This document shows positions 7,192-15,925 of a stretch of 64,000 nt of DNA, piece after piece. A program made the translations under genes and the position numbers. The stretch spans positions 186,001 to 250,000 of the forward strand of contig NZ_REFR01000014.1 in NCBI RefSeq assembly GCF_003688555.1, written 5' to 3'. Numbering within the stretch: position 1 is the first letter of the stretch; every line of letters starts with the position of its first letter. The DNA is from Eilatimonas milleporae (GTDB lineage: Bacteria > Pseudomonadota > Alphaproteobacteria > Sphingomonadales > Kordiimonadaceae). The notes below the pieces were generated by a model. It made no database searches and was not told the origin of the DNA. It saw nothing but the letters and a program-made list of their open reading frames with translations.

Positions 7192-8967
7192 ATGCCGCTT
7201 CATATCGCCGAAAGGCAAAAAAACCGACTTGGCGCCCTGGCCTGTATGCTGGGCGTCACCCTGGCCGGTCTCGCTGTTACGTCTGCGGCCGCACCGGCGG
7301 CGCATGGACAGGACACCGGCCTGCCGGGCCAGGGCCGGCAAAGCGCCGAACCGCTGGTGGAGCCGGCGGACATGATCCTGTGGGACGGCATCATCCACAC
7401 GGCCGACGACAACAATCCGACAGCCGAAGCGGTCGCCGTGCGGGCCGGCCGTATCGTCCATGTCGGCAGCCGCGCCGGTGCCGAAGCGTTGCGCGGCACG
7501 GACACGCAGGTCATCCCCCTGTCGGGCCATGCGCTCTATCCGGGCTTCGTCGATGCCCATGCCCATCTGGTGGGTATCGGCGAACGGGAAATGTCCCTGT
7601 CCCTTGAAAACACGCCCTCGCTGGCCGTCCTGCTGGAGCGGTTGAAACAGTGGGCCGCGACACATGACGATGCGGTTCTCACGGGGCTCGGATGGATCGA
7701 AACACACTGGCCGGAGAACCGTTTCCCCAGCCGGTTCGACCTGGATACGGTCGTCAGCGACAGACCCGTCATCCTGACCCGCGCGGACGGGCATGCCCTT
7801 GTCGCCAATACGGCGGCCTTCAAGGCCGCCGGGATCACGGCCGCGACAGAAAGTCCCGAAGGCGGCCGGATCGAACGCAACGCCCTGGGCGAGGCTACCG
7901 GCATGTTGATCGATACGGCCATGTCGCTTCTGCAACCGTTGATCCCGACGGCGGACGATGCACGCCTGGCCGACATGTTGACGACCGGCGCCCGTGTATA
8001 CGGCCAGCAGGGGTGGACCGGACTGCACAATATGTCGGTCCCCTGGCGTCAGGTGGAACTGATCGAAACCCTGTCCGATACCGGTGCCATCGACATCCGC
8101 ATCTATAACGCCGTCACACAGGATTCGGCGGACAGGCTGTTCGCCGCCGGGCATCGCACCAGCGAAAACGGGCGCGCGGAGACACGGGCCATCAAACTGT
8201 ATATGGACGGCGCCCTTGGCTCACGCGGTGCGGCGCTTCTGTCCAATTATGCGGATGCCGACACGGACGGTCTGCTTCTTCTGCAATGGCAGGCGGCTGA
8301 GCCGATCATGCGGCGCGCTCTGACCGAGGGTATCCAGTTGGCCATTCATGCCATCGGCGATCGCGGCAACCGTCTGGCGCTGGACTGGATCGAGCGGTCT
8401 CTGGCCGACGTACCGGCAGACGGTCGCGCCATTGCCGACCCCCGTTGGCGGATTGAACATGCCCAGATCATCGCCCGCGAGGACCTGGGCAGATTCGCGG
8501 CAAGCCGTCTGATTGCCTCGATGCAGCCCTCCCACGCGATTTCCGACCTGTTTTTTGCCGGCGACAGGTTGGGCGATGACCGGCTTGACGGTGCCTATGC
8601 CTGGGCCAGCATGGTTGACGCCGGTGTTATCGTTGCCGCAGGCTCGGATGCGCCGGTTGAACGGGGCAGCCCCCTGATCGAGTTTTATGCCGCTGTCACC
8701 CGCCGTGACCTGAAAGGGTTTCAGGGTCCGGACTGGCGCCCCGGTGAAGCCGTCAGCCGTGACACAGCCCTGAAAATGCTGACATTATGGCCGGCATACG
8801 CCGCTTTCGCCGAAACCGACCGGGGCTCCGTCACGGTCGGCAAGGTTGCCGATTTCACGGTTTTCGACCGCGATCTGATGAGCGTCGCGGACAATGCCAT
8901 TCTGGATGCGCGGGCCATACTGACCATCGTTGACGGCCGTATCGTCCACCGCGCGGCAGGCTTTTAG
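7192..8967 (+). CDS. Secreted amidohydrolase, YtcJ-like family
   Basis: 591 residues. The N-terminal signal peptide (GALACMLGVTLAGLAVTSAAAPAAHG) indicates export. The mature part is an Amidohydrolase_3 metal-dependent hydrolase: beta-sandwich start DMILWDGIIHTADD, first metal motif PGFVDAHAHLVG, later histidines in AIHAIGDRGNR and EHAQII, and the late Asp in AAGSDAPVERGSPL. The family cleaves amide or formyl bonds; the substrate is unknown. ATG 7192 is taken because GAGAGG lies just upstream. It is divergent from the ligase gene and followed by the EAL gene. Confidence 0.85.
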   Translation: MPLHIAERQKNRLGALACMLGVTLAGLAVTSAAAPAAHGQDTGLPGQGRQSAEPLVEPADMILWDGIIHTADDNNPTAEAVAVRAGRIVHVGSRAGAEALRGTDTQVIPLSGHALYPGFVDAHAHLVGIGEREMSLSLENTPSLAVLLERLKQWAATHDDAVLTGLGWIETHWPENRFPSRFDLDTVVSDRPVILTRADGHALVANTAAFKAAGITAATESPEGGRIERNALGEATGMLIDTAMSLLQPLIPTADDARLADMLTTGARVYGQQGWTGLHNMSVPWRQVELIETLSDTGAIDIRIYNAVTQDSADRLFAAGHRTSENGRAETRAIKLYMDGALGSRGAALLSNYADADTDGLLLLQWQAAEPIMRRALTEGIQLAIHAIGDRGNRLALDWIERSLADVPADGRAIADPRWRIEHAQIIAREDLGRFAASRLIASMQPSHAISDLFFAGDRLGDDRLDGAYAWASMVDAGVIVAAGSDAPVERGSPLIEFYAAVTRRDLKGFQGPDWRPGEAVSRDTALKMLTLWPAYAAFAETDRGSVTVGKVADFTVFDRDLMSVADNAILDARAILTIVDGRIVHRAAGF

Positions 8968-9086
8968 GGGGCCTTTTCGGACGGCACCGCATAATGGGAA
9001 AGAAAAAACTTAATAAAATCTTCACCTTAATTATCGCTGGACGCGACCGGATCGAAAGCGTTAGTTGCTGTTTTGTGAACATGTAG

Positions 9087-10724
9087 ATGGGTAAAACAAT
9101 GTCGACGGGGCTGGTTGACGATCTCAAAAAAGAACGCGAACGCTTTGTGGCGTTCGCTTTCGCGGCGGCCGAAATCTTTTTCGAGATCGATACTGACGGG
9201 AAGATTCTTTTCGAAAGCGGAGCCGTGGAATGGCTTGGCAGCGGAAAGGCAAAAACCGGCAGCGGGTCCATGGTCGGGGAATTGATTTTCGATCAGGCCC
9301 ATGAAGACGACCGCGACATCCTGAAGGCGCTGATGCTGCATCTGGGCCACAAGGGCCGGATCGGCCCCATGCCCATCCGCTTCATGAGCGGCGGGCGCAC
9401 CGTGCCGCTGCGTCTTTTTGCCTTACGGATGCAGGATAAGGAAAACCGCACATTCCTCGCCATGAGGGCGGCGCCTCTGTCCGGCGGACGGCCGGAAGAT
9501 GACAGTATCGACTCCGAAACCGGCCTGATGAAGCGCGACGACTTTCTGGAAATGGCCAAAAACACCATGGCCACCTCGAACTACGGCAATCATCTGTACA
9601 TGACCGTCGCCGAAGTCGACGGACTGGAGGAGGCAAGCACCCGTCACGGACCACGCTATACCCGGCGCCTGCTGCGACAGATCGGAGCCAACCTGAAAGC
9701 CCTGTCGCTGGAGGGAACGGTGGCCGGTCGGGTCAGCGACAGACATTTCGCTTTCATCCACCGCGCCCAAAAGGACGGCGATCATTTCGAAACATCCGTT
9801 GAAACCCTGTCGGACGAGGTCGACCTGAAGACCAATACGGCGACGGTCAAGACCGACATCGGCGGCCTTGACGAAGACCAGGTGATCCGCACCCTGTCCT
9901 ATGTCCTCAAACAGTTCGTGCACGACAGTCAGAACTGCGACTTTGAAAGCATCTCAAACGCCTATGAAGCCCTGGCGGGCGAAACCCAGCGCCGTGTCAA
10001 TGGCATGCGCTCCATTATCGACAGCGGCAACTTCAAAATCGCCTTTCAGCCGGTGGTCACGATCAAGGGCGGCGATGTTCATCATTATGAGGTTCTCAGC
10101 CGTTTTGAGGACAGCTTTGGTGACGACACTCCCGCGGATATGATCCGCTTTGCCGAAAATATCGGCATCATCGAGGAATACGACGTCGCCCTTGTCCACA
10201 AGACGATCGACTATGTACGCAAGATGAAACGCCTTGGCGAACCGTTGACCGTTTCCGTCAATATGTCGGGCAAGACACTGGACAGCGGCCGTTATGTGGA
10301 TTCCCTGCTCGGGGAACTGAAAACCGCCTCAAGCATGGCCCACAACATTATTCTGGAGCTGACGGAAACCACCGCGATCGAAAACCTCGAACCGGTGGAA
10401 AACATCCTCGCCACCATCAAGAAGCTCGGCTATTCCATCTGCCTTGACGATTTCGGCGCCGGGGCTTCCGGCTACCAGTATCTGCGTGTGTTCAACGTGG
10501 ACTATGTGAAAATCGACGGCACCTATGTCCGCGACATGGTGAAACCCGACTATAAGCCGACCTTTCTCATGTCCATGATCCGCCTGTGCAGGGATCTGAA
10601 CGTGAAAACAATCGGTCAACATGTGGAAACCCGCTTTCAGGCGGATTTCCTGCGGTCGCTCGGCATTGACTACGCCCAGGGTTTTTTCTACGGGAAACCA
10701 TCCTTTACGCCGCAAAAGGGGTGA
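9087..10724 (+). CDS. PAS-like / degenerate GGDEF / EAL domain protein with an altered catalytic motif
   Basis: 545 residues with no membrane helix. A PAS-like region (about 20-130) is followed by a degenerate GGDEF-type domain (about 140-235; the signature position reads SDRHF) and an EAL domain (about 305-540). EAL motifs seen: EVL at 335, Asn392 (VNMSG), ELTE at 424-427, DDFGAG at 454, KID at 475-477, Gln531 (QGFF). The glutamate of the usual AEGVE motif is replaced by Gln511 (IGQHVE), a position needed for c-di-GMP hydrolysis in characterised enzymes. It may bind rather than cleave c-di-GMP. A start four codons later is possible. Confidence 0.85.
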   Translation: MGKTMSTGLVDDLKKERERFVAFAFAAAEIFFEIDTDGKILFESGAVEWLGSGKAKTGSGSMVGELIFDQAHEDDRDILKALMLHLGHKGRIGPMPIRFMSGGRTVPLRLFALRMQDKENRTFLAMRAAPLSGGRPEDDSIDSETGLMKRDDFLEMAKNTMATSNYGNHLYMTVAEVDGLEEASTRHGPRYTRRLLRQIGANLKALSLEGTVAGRVSDRHFAFIHRAQKDGDHFETSVETLSDEVDLKTNTATVKTDIGGLDEDQVIRTLSYVLKQFVHDSQNCDFESISNAYEALAGETQRRVNGMRSIIDSGNFKIAFQPVVTIKGGDVHHYEVLSRFEDSFGDDTPADMIRFAENIGIIEEYDVALVHKTIDYVRKMKRLGEPLTVSVNMSGKTLDSGRYVDSLLGELKTASSMAHNIILELTETTAIENLEPVENILATIKKLGYSICLDDFGAGASGYQYLRVFNVDYVKIDGTYVRDMVKPDYKPTFLMSMIRLCRDLNVKTIGQHVETRFQADFLRSLGIDYAQGFFYGKPSFTPQKG

Positions 10725-10803
10725 TCCCTTCCCCGCATGCCGTCCCTGTCAGGGCTCTCGCATGACCATCAGCCGCCGACACCCGGTCGGATCAATCATT
10801 CGG

Positions 10804-11025
10804 ATGTCAGAAATGTCCCTGGTTCCTTCCCTGCTTCTGCTGACCGCCGGCATCGGCCTGGTCCTTTTCGGATGGTGGCGCCAGCGTGCCTATCGGCCGG
10901 GCAGGCTGCCGCTGATACCGCCATTTCTGCTGCAACTGATCGGCCTGGTTCTGACATTCGCCGTCGCGGCACATATGATCGCCGACTTGTCCGGCATCAC
11001 CTGGACACCGCCCTATCGACGCTGA
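10804..11025 (+). CDS. Small two-helix membrane protein, unknown function
   Basis: 73 residues: helix one (LVPSLLLLTAGIGLVLFGWW), a basic loop (RQRAYRPGRLPLIPP), helix two (FLLQLIGLVLTFAVAAHMI) and a short tail. The family was not recognised by name, though the plan with a PGRLPL(I/V)PP loop is protein-like. Starts at 10762 and 10813 are also possible; no strong ribosome-binding site decides. It follows the EAL gene by 79 bases and is closed by paired hairpins at 11041-11100. Confidence 0.6.
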   Translation: MSEMSLVPSLLLLTAGIGLVLFGWWRQRAYRPGRLPLIPPFLLQLIGLVLTFAVAAHMIADLSGITWTPPYRR

Positions 11026-11040
11026 CGGTCCCATGGCGAT

Positions 11041-11100
11041 CCATGGCACCGGACCATAAGGAACCGGTGCCATGGGATAAGGGGCACGGGGTGCCCCTTA
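11041..11100. terminator. Paired hairpins between convergent genes
   Basis: Two strong inverted repeats in a row. 11041-11075 has a perfect 12-bp stem (CCATGGCACCGG / CCGGTGCCATGG, 11-base loop). 11078-11100 has a perfect 10-bp stem (TAAGGGGCAC / GTGCCCCTTA, loop GGG). They lie between the stops of the small membrane protein (+) and the S9 peptidase (-), so they probably act as a two-way terminator, although the U tracts are weak. Confidence 0.65.
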
Positions 11101-11121
11101 AAGGCAGGTTACAAAAGGCGT

Positions 11122-13191
11122 TCAGCGCGCACCCTCACGTGCGCTGTCATCCACATTATATTTGTCGAACCATGCCAGGACATGACCCACCTTCTGGATC
11201 AGGTTGCTCGGCCGGGCCGCGATCCCGTGAAAGGCTTCGGGCACCTGCACCATCACGGTCTCGACCTCCCTCAACTGCAAGGCCTGGTAATACTGCTCGG
11301 TCTCCGACATGGGTGTGCGCAGGTCGCGCGCACCGGTCAGCAACATGGTGGGCGTGGACACATTTCCCACCAGCGACAGCGGGGAACGCTGCCAGTAATG
11401 CATCGGGTCTTCCCAGGGCATATCGCGGAACCAGTATTTGGTGAAAAAGGCATATCCGTCGGCCGTCAGCGCAAAACTGGCCCAGTTGATCACGGGCTTG
11501 GCGACAACAGCGGCTTTGAAACGATCCGTCTTGCCGATAATCCAGGCGCTGAGAACACCGCCGCCGGACCCTCCTGTCACAAACAGCCGGTCCGGATCGG
11601 CCACACCGCGTGCAATGACGGCATCCACGGCATCCATCAGGTCGTTATAATCCTCGCTTGGATAATTCTGATGGATCAGGTTGGCAAACTCGGCACCGTA
11701 GGATGTGCTGCCGCGCGGGTTCACATACAGGACCGCATAGCCCTTGGCAGCGTACAACTGAACCTCCGGCGAAAAGGCGGGGCCGTAAGCGGAATGCGGC
11801 CCCCCGTGAATTTCCAGGATCAGCGGCAGACCCTCGGCAGGCTGCCCCGGCGGCAGGGCCAGCCACGCCTCGATCTTCCGTCCGTCAAAGCTGGACGGCA
11901 ATTCCATTCGTTCGACCGGTGCCATTGTCTTGTGGTCAAGCGCATCCCCGTTCAGATCGGTCAGCGGGCTGAGACGGCCCCGCCTATCCACCAGCGCCAG
12001 ATCGGCCGGACGGTCCGTGCGTGACAGGGTTATGACGACCCGGCCCTTGCCGGCTGCGCTGTACCCGCCGGAGACATAGGGACGCCCCAGCGACGTACCG
12101 CCCAGCGCGCTTGAAACGACGCGGCGTTCACCGTCGAGCGTCACATAACCGACAGTCCGCAGGCCTTCGCTGGTGTAGGCAAAATAAAGGCCCCGCCCAT
12201 CGTCCGCCCACTGCGGGTCCGCCACACCGCGGTCCAGGCCCTGTGTGAGCAGGCGGCTGTCCCCGCTTGCCAGATCCATCACGTAAAGATCCGCATTCTG
12301 GTGGCTGAGACCATTGTCGGTAAAGCCGGTATAGGCAAGCCATTTACCATCGGGCGACACAACCGGCGTGGCATCCGGGCCGTCACGGTCGGTCAGGCGC
12401 GCCACAGTGCCGTCAGCCAGGGACACCCTGTAAAGGTCCCGTTCCCTGGTGTCCCTTTCCCAGTCCGGATTGCGGTTGGAAGATACGATCAGGCTGCCGC
12501 CGTCCTTTGTCCAGGCCACCCGGCCGCCATGGTTGAAAGCACCGTCCGTCACTTGACGCGGTGTCCCGCCGATAGCCGGTACGACGAACACATGGATGTG
12601 ACCGCGCGGCAGAAAGCCGACCCCGTCGGCCCGGTACGCCACCCTGTCGACCAGACGCGGCTGGCCGGCCCAACGGGCGCCCTTCGGCGCTGCGGGCGGT
12701 GTGAAAAGCGGCGTCTGTTTTTCCTCGACCAGCATGGTAAAGGCGATGCTGTCGCCATCGGGGGACCAGACGATATTGCCCGGGGTCTTGTGCACATCCG
12801 TCAGACGCGCGGTTCTGCCGCTGTCCAGCCAGCGGACATAAATCTGGGTCTTGCCCTCCACATCGGACAGATAGGCCAGACGCGTGCCATCAGGCGAAAA
12901 CCGTGGTGACCGGTAGTTGGCATCCCCGGATAAAAGCGGTTCGTGATCGCCGCCGTCCAGATCGATCCGCCAAAGATTGGCCCGCTGGCGATCCTTGAGG
13001 ATGTGCATGCCGCGCCGCTCGTAAACCAGCCAGTCACCGGAGGGAGCAACGTCAGGCGCCGTCGCGATCTCCAGATCGAAAACATCCATATAATCAAACA
13101 GGCCGTCCGACATATCGTCGGCCGCCGCCGGGCTTGCGCCCGCTGCAAGAAAAGCCGCCGCAAACGCGGCGGACCGAATGATTTTTCTCAT
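11122..13191 (-). CDS. Secreted S9 family (prolyl oligopeptidase / DPP-like) serine peptidase
   Basis: 689 residues. Signal peptide MRKIIRSAAFAAAFLAAGASPAAA, then a beta-propeller built of WD40/PD40-type blades (repeats such as SPRFSPDGTRLAYLSD and VVSPDGKWLAYTG), then a C-terminal alpha/beta hydrolase. Catalytic triad by position: Ser542 in VTGGSGGGV, Asp623 in TGARDLRTP, His655 in EAFHGIAA. Such enzymes trim peptides in the periplasm or outside the cell. ATG 13191 follows a very strong GGAGGAGG site, so the longer frame to 13377 is rejected. Confidence 0.92.
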   Translation of the reverse strand: MRKIIRSAAFAAAFLAAGASPAAADDMSDGLFDYMDVFDLEIATAPDVAPSGDWLVYERRGMHILKDRQRANLWRIDLDGGDHEPLLSGDANYRSPRFSPDGTRLAYLSDVEGKTQIYVRWLDSGRTARLTDVHKTPGNIVWSPDGDSIAFTMLVEEKQTPLFTPPAAPKGARWAGQPRLVDRVAYRADGVGFLPRGHIHVFVVPAIGGTPRQVTDGAFNHGGRVAWTKDGGSLIVSSNRNPDWERDTRERDLYRVSLADGTVARLTDRDGPDATPVVSPDGKWLAYTGFTDNGLSHQNADLYVMDLASGDSRLLTQGLDRGVADPQWADDGRGLYFAYTSEGLRTVGYVTLDGERRVVSSALGGTSLGRPYVSGGYSAAGKGRVVITLSRTDRPADLALVDRRGRLSPLTDLNGDALDHKTMAPVERMELPSSFDGRKIEAWLALPPGQPAEGLPLILEIHGGPHSAYGPAFSPEVQLYAAKGYAVLYVNPRGSTSYGAEFANLIHQNYPSEDYNDLMDAVDAVIARGVADPDRLFVTGGSGGGVLSAWIIGKTDRFKAAVVAKPVINWASFALTADGYAFFTKYWFRDMPWEDPMHYWQRSPLSLVGNVSTPTMLLTGARDLRTPMSETEQYYQALQLREVETVMVQVPEAFHGIAARPSNLIQKVGHVLAWFDKYNVDDSAREGAR

Positions 13192-13737
13192 AAATTCCTC
13201 CTCCCGAAACGTGTGCCGAACATTGCAACGGCCGCACCCTATCACAGGCGGGGCGAATATGGCGGGCAAACACACCCGGCAGCGGGACGGATCAATCGAA
13301 TCATGACGGGGCGTAGATCCGGCTTCACAGCGGGAACGGTCGCGGCAAACCGGATGGACCGTGAAAGACGGTCGCATGGGGGTGCGGAAACGGTCCCTTC
13401 AAACGTCTACAGGTACGCAGGGCGGTGTATACCGCCACCGCGCAGTGCATACCAACCGGCTGAAAACAGTGGTGTTGAATGATAAAACCGTGATGAATAT
13501 ATCATCAATTTCTATCCAGGGTTGACATCTTCCCGCATATCATGTTGCTGTTTTTGCGACAAACGCTGTATCACGCTAAGATACAATTGGCAGCCTTATC
13601 GTGTTGCAGCATGTCGTTCGGACAGGCCGCATGCTCAACAAAGATTGCAAACATAAGATAAATATAACAGTCTTTGCAGTGGATGGTTGTGTCATGAGGT
13701 GAGCGTTCAAGACCGTCAGTAGGATTGAGAATTTGTG
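13192..13737. promoter_or_regulatory. Upstream region of the first LuxR-P450-receptor module
   Basis: 546 bases without a convincing gene, lying between divergent genes. The first 250 bases are GC-rich and the rest is AT-rich. Two dyads stand out: TGATGA-ATATA-TCATCA at 13491-13507 and TGTATC-N7-GATACA at 13567-13585. The second has the size of a lux-box-like operator (19 bp). Both are candidate operators for the adjacent LuxR-type regulator; neither recurs in front of the second module copy. A small plus-strand frame at 13302-13482 was judged not to be a gene. Confidence 0.4.
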
Positions 13738-14613
13738 ATGATGAAGTCGACCGGCAGCAATATGGCCAGCGGCAAGGGGAGCCCGGACGCCACGCGTGGA
13801 CCGCAACAGGGCTATTGCCCAAGCGTATCGGATTTTCAAGTCTTCAGAACCCTGAACACCAGCAGGGATTTCGGTGAGTTCAAAAAAAATATCGGGCGCT
13901 TTTTAGAGCGTTTGGGTTTTGACGAATATGTTTTCGCGCGCATGCATACGGAAGGGAATGTTGAGCCGCATTTGATTACGACATCCCTCGAAATGCGCCA
14001 ATCTTATTATAATGCCGGTCTATATGAGCATAGCTTGATCGATCAATATATTAAAAATAATACTCAGCCTATTTTCCAATCAACCATACAAAAGGATTTT
14101 GAAAATATTTCATTCAAGACAGATTTTACTGAATGCAATCGTGAAATATTTACTCTTCTGAGGAAATTCAATTATAATGATTTTTATTTCATGCCAAGTC
14201 AGGCATTTAATGGAAATGGAAATGCCGTATTATCCGTAGCGCACTGTGGGTTGTCGGTTTTGGATTTCCGTAAGAAAGTGAAAAAAGTCGAACCCACCCT
14301 CCGTCAATTATCAGAAGCGGTCGACTATATCGGCACCCGGAAGTTTGCCAGACATTTCCTGAGCGAGGAAGAAAGTCCAACCATTGCCATCACCCCGCGC
14401 CCGCTTCAGATCCTGACGATCATGGCGCAGGAGGATATGAGCCTTCAGGAAACCGCCGACCATCTGGGCCGCAGTGTCCACACCCTGAACCAGCAGGTCG
14501 CGGCCGCACGGAAGGCGTTCGGCGTCGACACCACGCACGGCGCCATCTATCAGGCCATTCGCGAAGGTCTGATCGACTGCGAAAAAAAACCGTCTCAAAA
14601 ATCATCGTCCTGA
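13738..14613 (+). CDS. LuxR-family regulator, module copy 1
   Basis: 291 residues. The N-terminal half (about 20-190) resembles the autoinducer-binding domain (LGFDEYVFARM ... SYYNAGLYEH ... YNDFYFMPSQ). The C-terminal 65 residues are a LuxR-type helix-turn-helix (ITPRPLQILTIMAQ, LQETADHLGRSVHTLNQQV, ARKAFGV). By-eye alignment to TraR puts Met at Trp57 and Ser at Asp70, so acyl-homoserine lactone is an unlikely ligand. No luxI synthase is nearby, so it is a solo. The region 13940-14330 is markedly AT-rich compared with copy 2. An eight-A run near the end gives the terminus EKKPSQKSSS. It precedes the P450 by 41 bases. GTG 13735 or ATG 13741 are alternative starts. Confidence 0.85.
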   Translation: MMKSTGSNMASGKGSPDATRGPQQGYCPSVSDFQVFRTLNTSRDFGEFKKNIGRFLERLGFDEYVFARMHTEGNVEPHLITTSLEMRQSYYNAGLYEHSLIDQYIKNNTQPIFQSTIQKDFENISFKTDFTECNREIFTLLRKFNYNDFYFMPSQAFNGNGNAVLSVAHCGLSVLDFRKKVKKVEPTLRQLSEAVDYIGTRKFARHFLSEEESPTIAITPRPLQILTIMAQEDMSLQETADHLGRSVHTLNQQVAAARKAFGVDTTHGAIYQAIREGLIDCEKKPSQKSSS

Positions 14614-14654
14614 AAATGTCACCATCCTGAAGTGCCGGGGGACAGGAGAACAGC

Positions 14655-15869
14655 ATGATCCTGGAAGACAGCGTGCGGCCGGATATCGGCCTTGAGGACC
14701 TGGGAGTCAGCAATCCATTTCCCCTATATGCCCGCATGCGGGAAAACCACCCGGTATATCCTCTAAAAGATAAGGGTATATGGGTCATCAGCCGCTATGA
14801 CGATGTCAAGTTTGCCATGGAGCGGGCCGATCTCTTTTCCGCGTCCGGTCAGAAAGCTCTTCTCCAGCCGGATTGGCTGCCTGACGATCTGAAACGGGAT
14901 ATGTTCATCGCGGTTCAGGACCCACCGGAACACACGGAAAAACGAGCTCTGATCAATCGGGCATTTGTCGGAAAGGCCATTCAAGCTCTTATACCTTTTA
15001 TGGAGGCCGCCGCACAGGAACAGGTAATGGCCGTTGAAGCTTCCACAAAAGTGAATTTCATTGATGATTTTGCCAGACCTTATGTCTGCTCCGTCTCCGA
15101 CCGTATCACCGGGGCGGATAGCGATGCGTATCTGAAGGAACTGGGCCGCTGGGTACAGCTGAATCAGGCCAACCTGTCAGGCAGCGCGCCCTCAACCGAG
15201 CACATGCAGGCCCTACAGGCCAATATGGCGCGCCAGAACGCCATTTTTGACGCCATTATCCACGACCGGCGACAAAATCCGCAAAACGATCTGACGACCG
15301 ATCTGATCAAAGGGCGGGTAAATGGCGAGGCACTGACCGATTCACAGCTTAGAAATGCCCTGGAGCTGGTCATTACAGCAGGCTTTTTCGCTCCAACGCA
15401 AATGTTCTGCCAGACCATACTCTATCTGGGTCGGTATCCTGAGCTTTTTCAGGCTCTGAAATCAGACCCAGGCAAGATTCCGGCTTTCTTTGAGGAAGCC
15501 CTGCGGCATGCCGCTGCCGTCAGGGCGTCATTACGACATACGACCCAGGACGTTACACTGAACGACGTAACGATCCCCAAAGGAAGTTTGGCGTTTCTGT
15601 CGCTGGCGTCTGCAAACCATGATCCTGTACGGTTTCCCGAGCCGGACCGGTTTGATATGACGCGCACCAATCTCAAACAGCATCTGGCATTTGGTGTGGG
15701 ACCTCATATCTGCATCGGCGCGGCCCTTGCCCGCCAACAGATGCGGATCATTCTGGAAGCCATTCTGGCACGCTTCGAAGCTATCAGCATTCCATCCGAT
15801 GAGGATATTAAAACAGCACCGTCCTGGGTGATGAATGTTGTCGAAGACCTGCCTATTACATTTCACTGA
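14655..15869 (+). CDS. Cytochrome P450, module copy 1
   Basis: 404-residue soluble bacterial P450. Haem loop FGVGPHICIG with ligand Cys354; K-helix ExxR as EALR (281-284). The I-helix, normally AGxET, reads AGFFA (242-246), so both the acidic residue and the threonine of the acid-alcohol pair used in O2 activation are missing. No ferredoxin or ferredoxin reductase is in the window. It may therefore use a different oxidant or do a non-monooxygenase reaction, but that is inference. An AGGAGA site precedes ATG 14655. It lies 41 bases after the LuxR gene and 56 before the receptor, consistent with one operon. Confidence 0.93.
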   Translation: MILEDSVRPDIGLEDLGVSNPFPLYARMRENHPVYPLKDKGIWVISRYDDVKFAMERADLFSASGQKALLQPDWLPDDLKRDMFIAVQDPPEHTEKRALINRAFVGKAIQALIPFMEAAAQEQVMAVEASTKVNFIDDFARPYVCSVSDRITGADSDAYLKELGRWVQLNQANLSGSAPSTEHMQALQANMARQNAIFDAIIHDRRQNPQNDLTTDLIKGRVNGEALTDSQLRNALELVITAGFFAPTQMFCQTILYLGRYPELFQALKSDPGKIPAFFEEALRHAAAVRASLRHTTQDVTLNDVTIPKGSLAFLSLASANHDPVRFPEPDRFDMTRTNLKQHLAFGVGPHICIGAALARQQMRIILEAILARFEAISIPSDEDIKTAPSWVMNVVEDLPITFH

Positions 15870-15896
15870 TCCAAAGGTTCCATACACAGAATAACA

Positions 15897-15910
15897 AGCC
15901 GGATACGGCT
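15897..15910 (+). promoter_or_regulatory. Hairpin upstream of receptor ribosome-binding site, copy 1
   Basis: AGCCG-GATA-CGGCT: 5-bp stem and 4-base loop, followed after a few bases by the GGGGGAG ribosome-binding site and ATG 15926. The same element with loop GACA is kept in copy 2 while the bases before it have diverged, which suggests it is functional, perhaps in mRNA stability or translation. Confidence 0.45.
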
Positions 15911-15925
15911 GGACGGGGGAGAAAC

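Noticed and set aside
13302-13482. 59-codon plus-strand frame upstream of module copy 1
   Set aside because: No ribosome-binding site, Arg/Gly-rich without pattern, and no counterpart upstream of copy 2.
13524-13560. Sigma-70 promoter from TTGACA at about 13524
   Set aside because: No convincing -10 hexamer at 16-18 bases; TATCAT is only 10 bases away.
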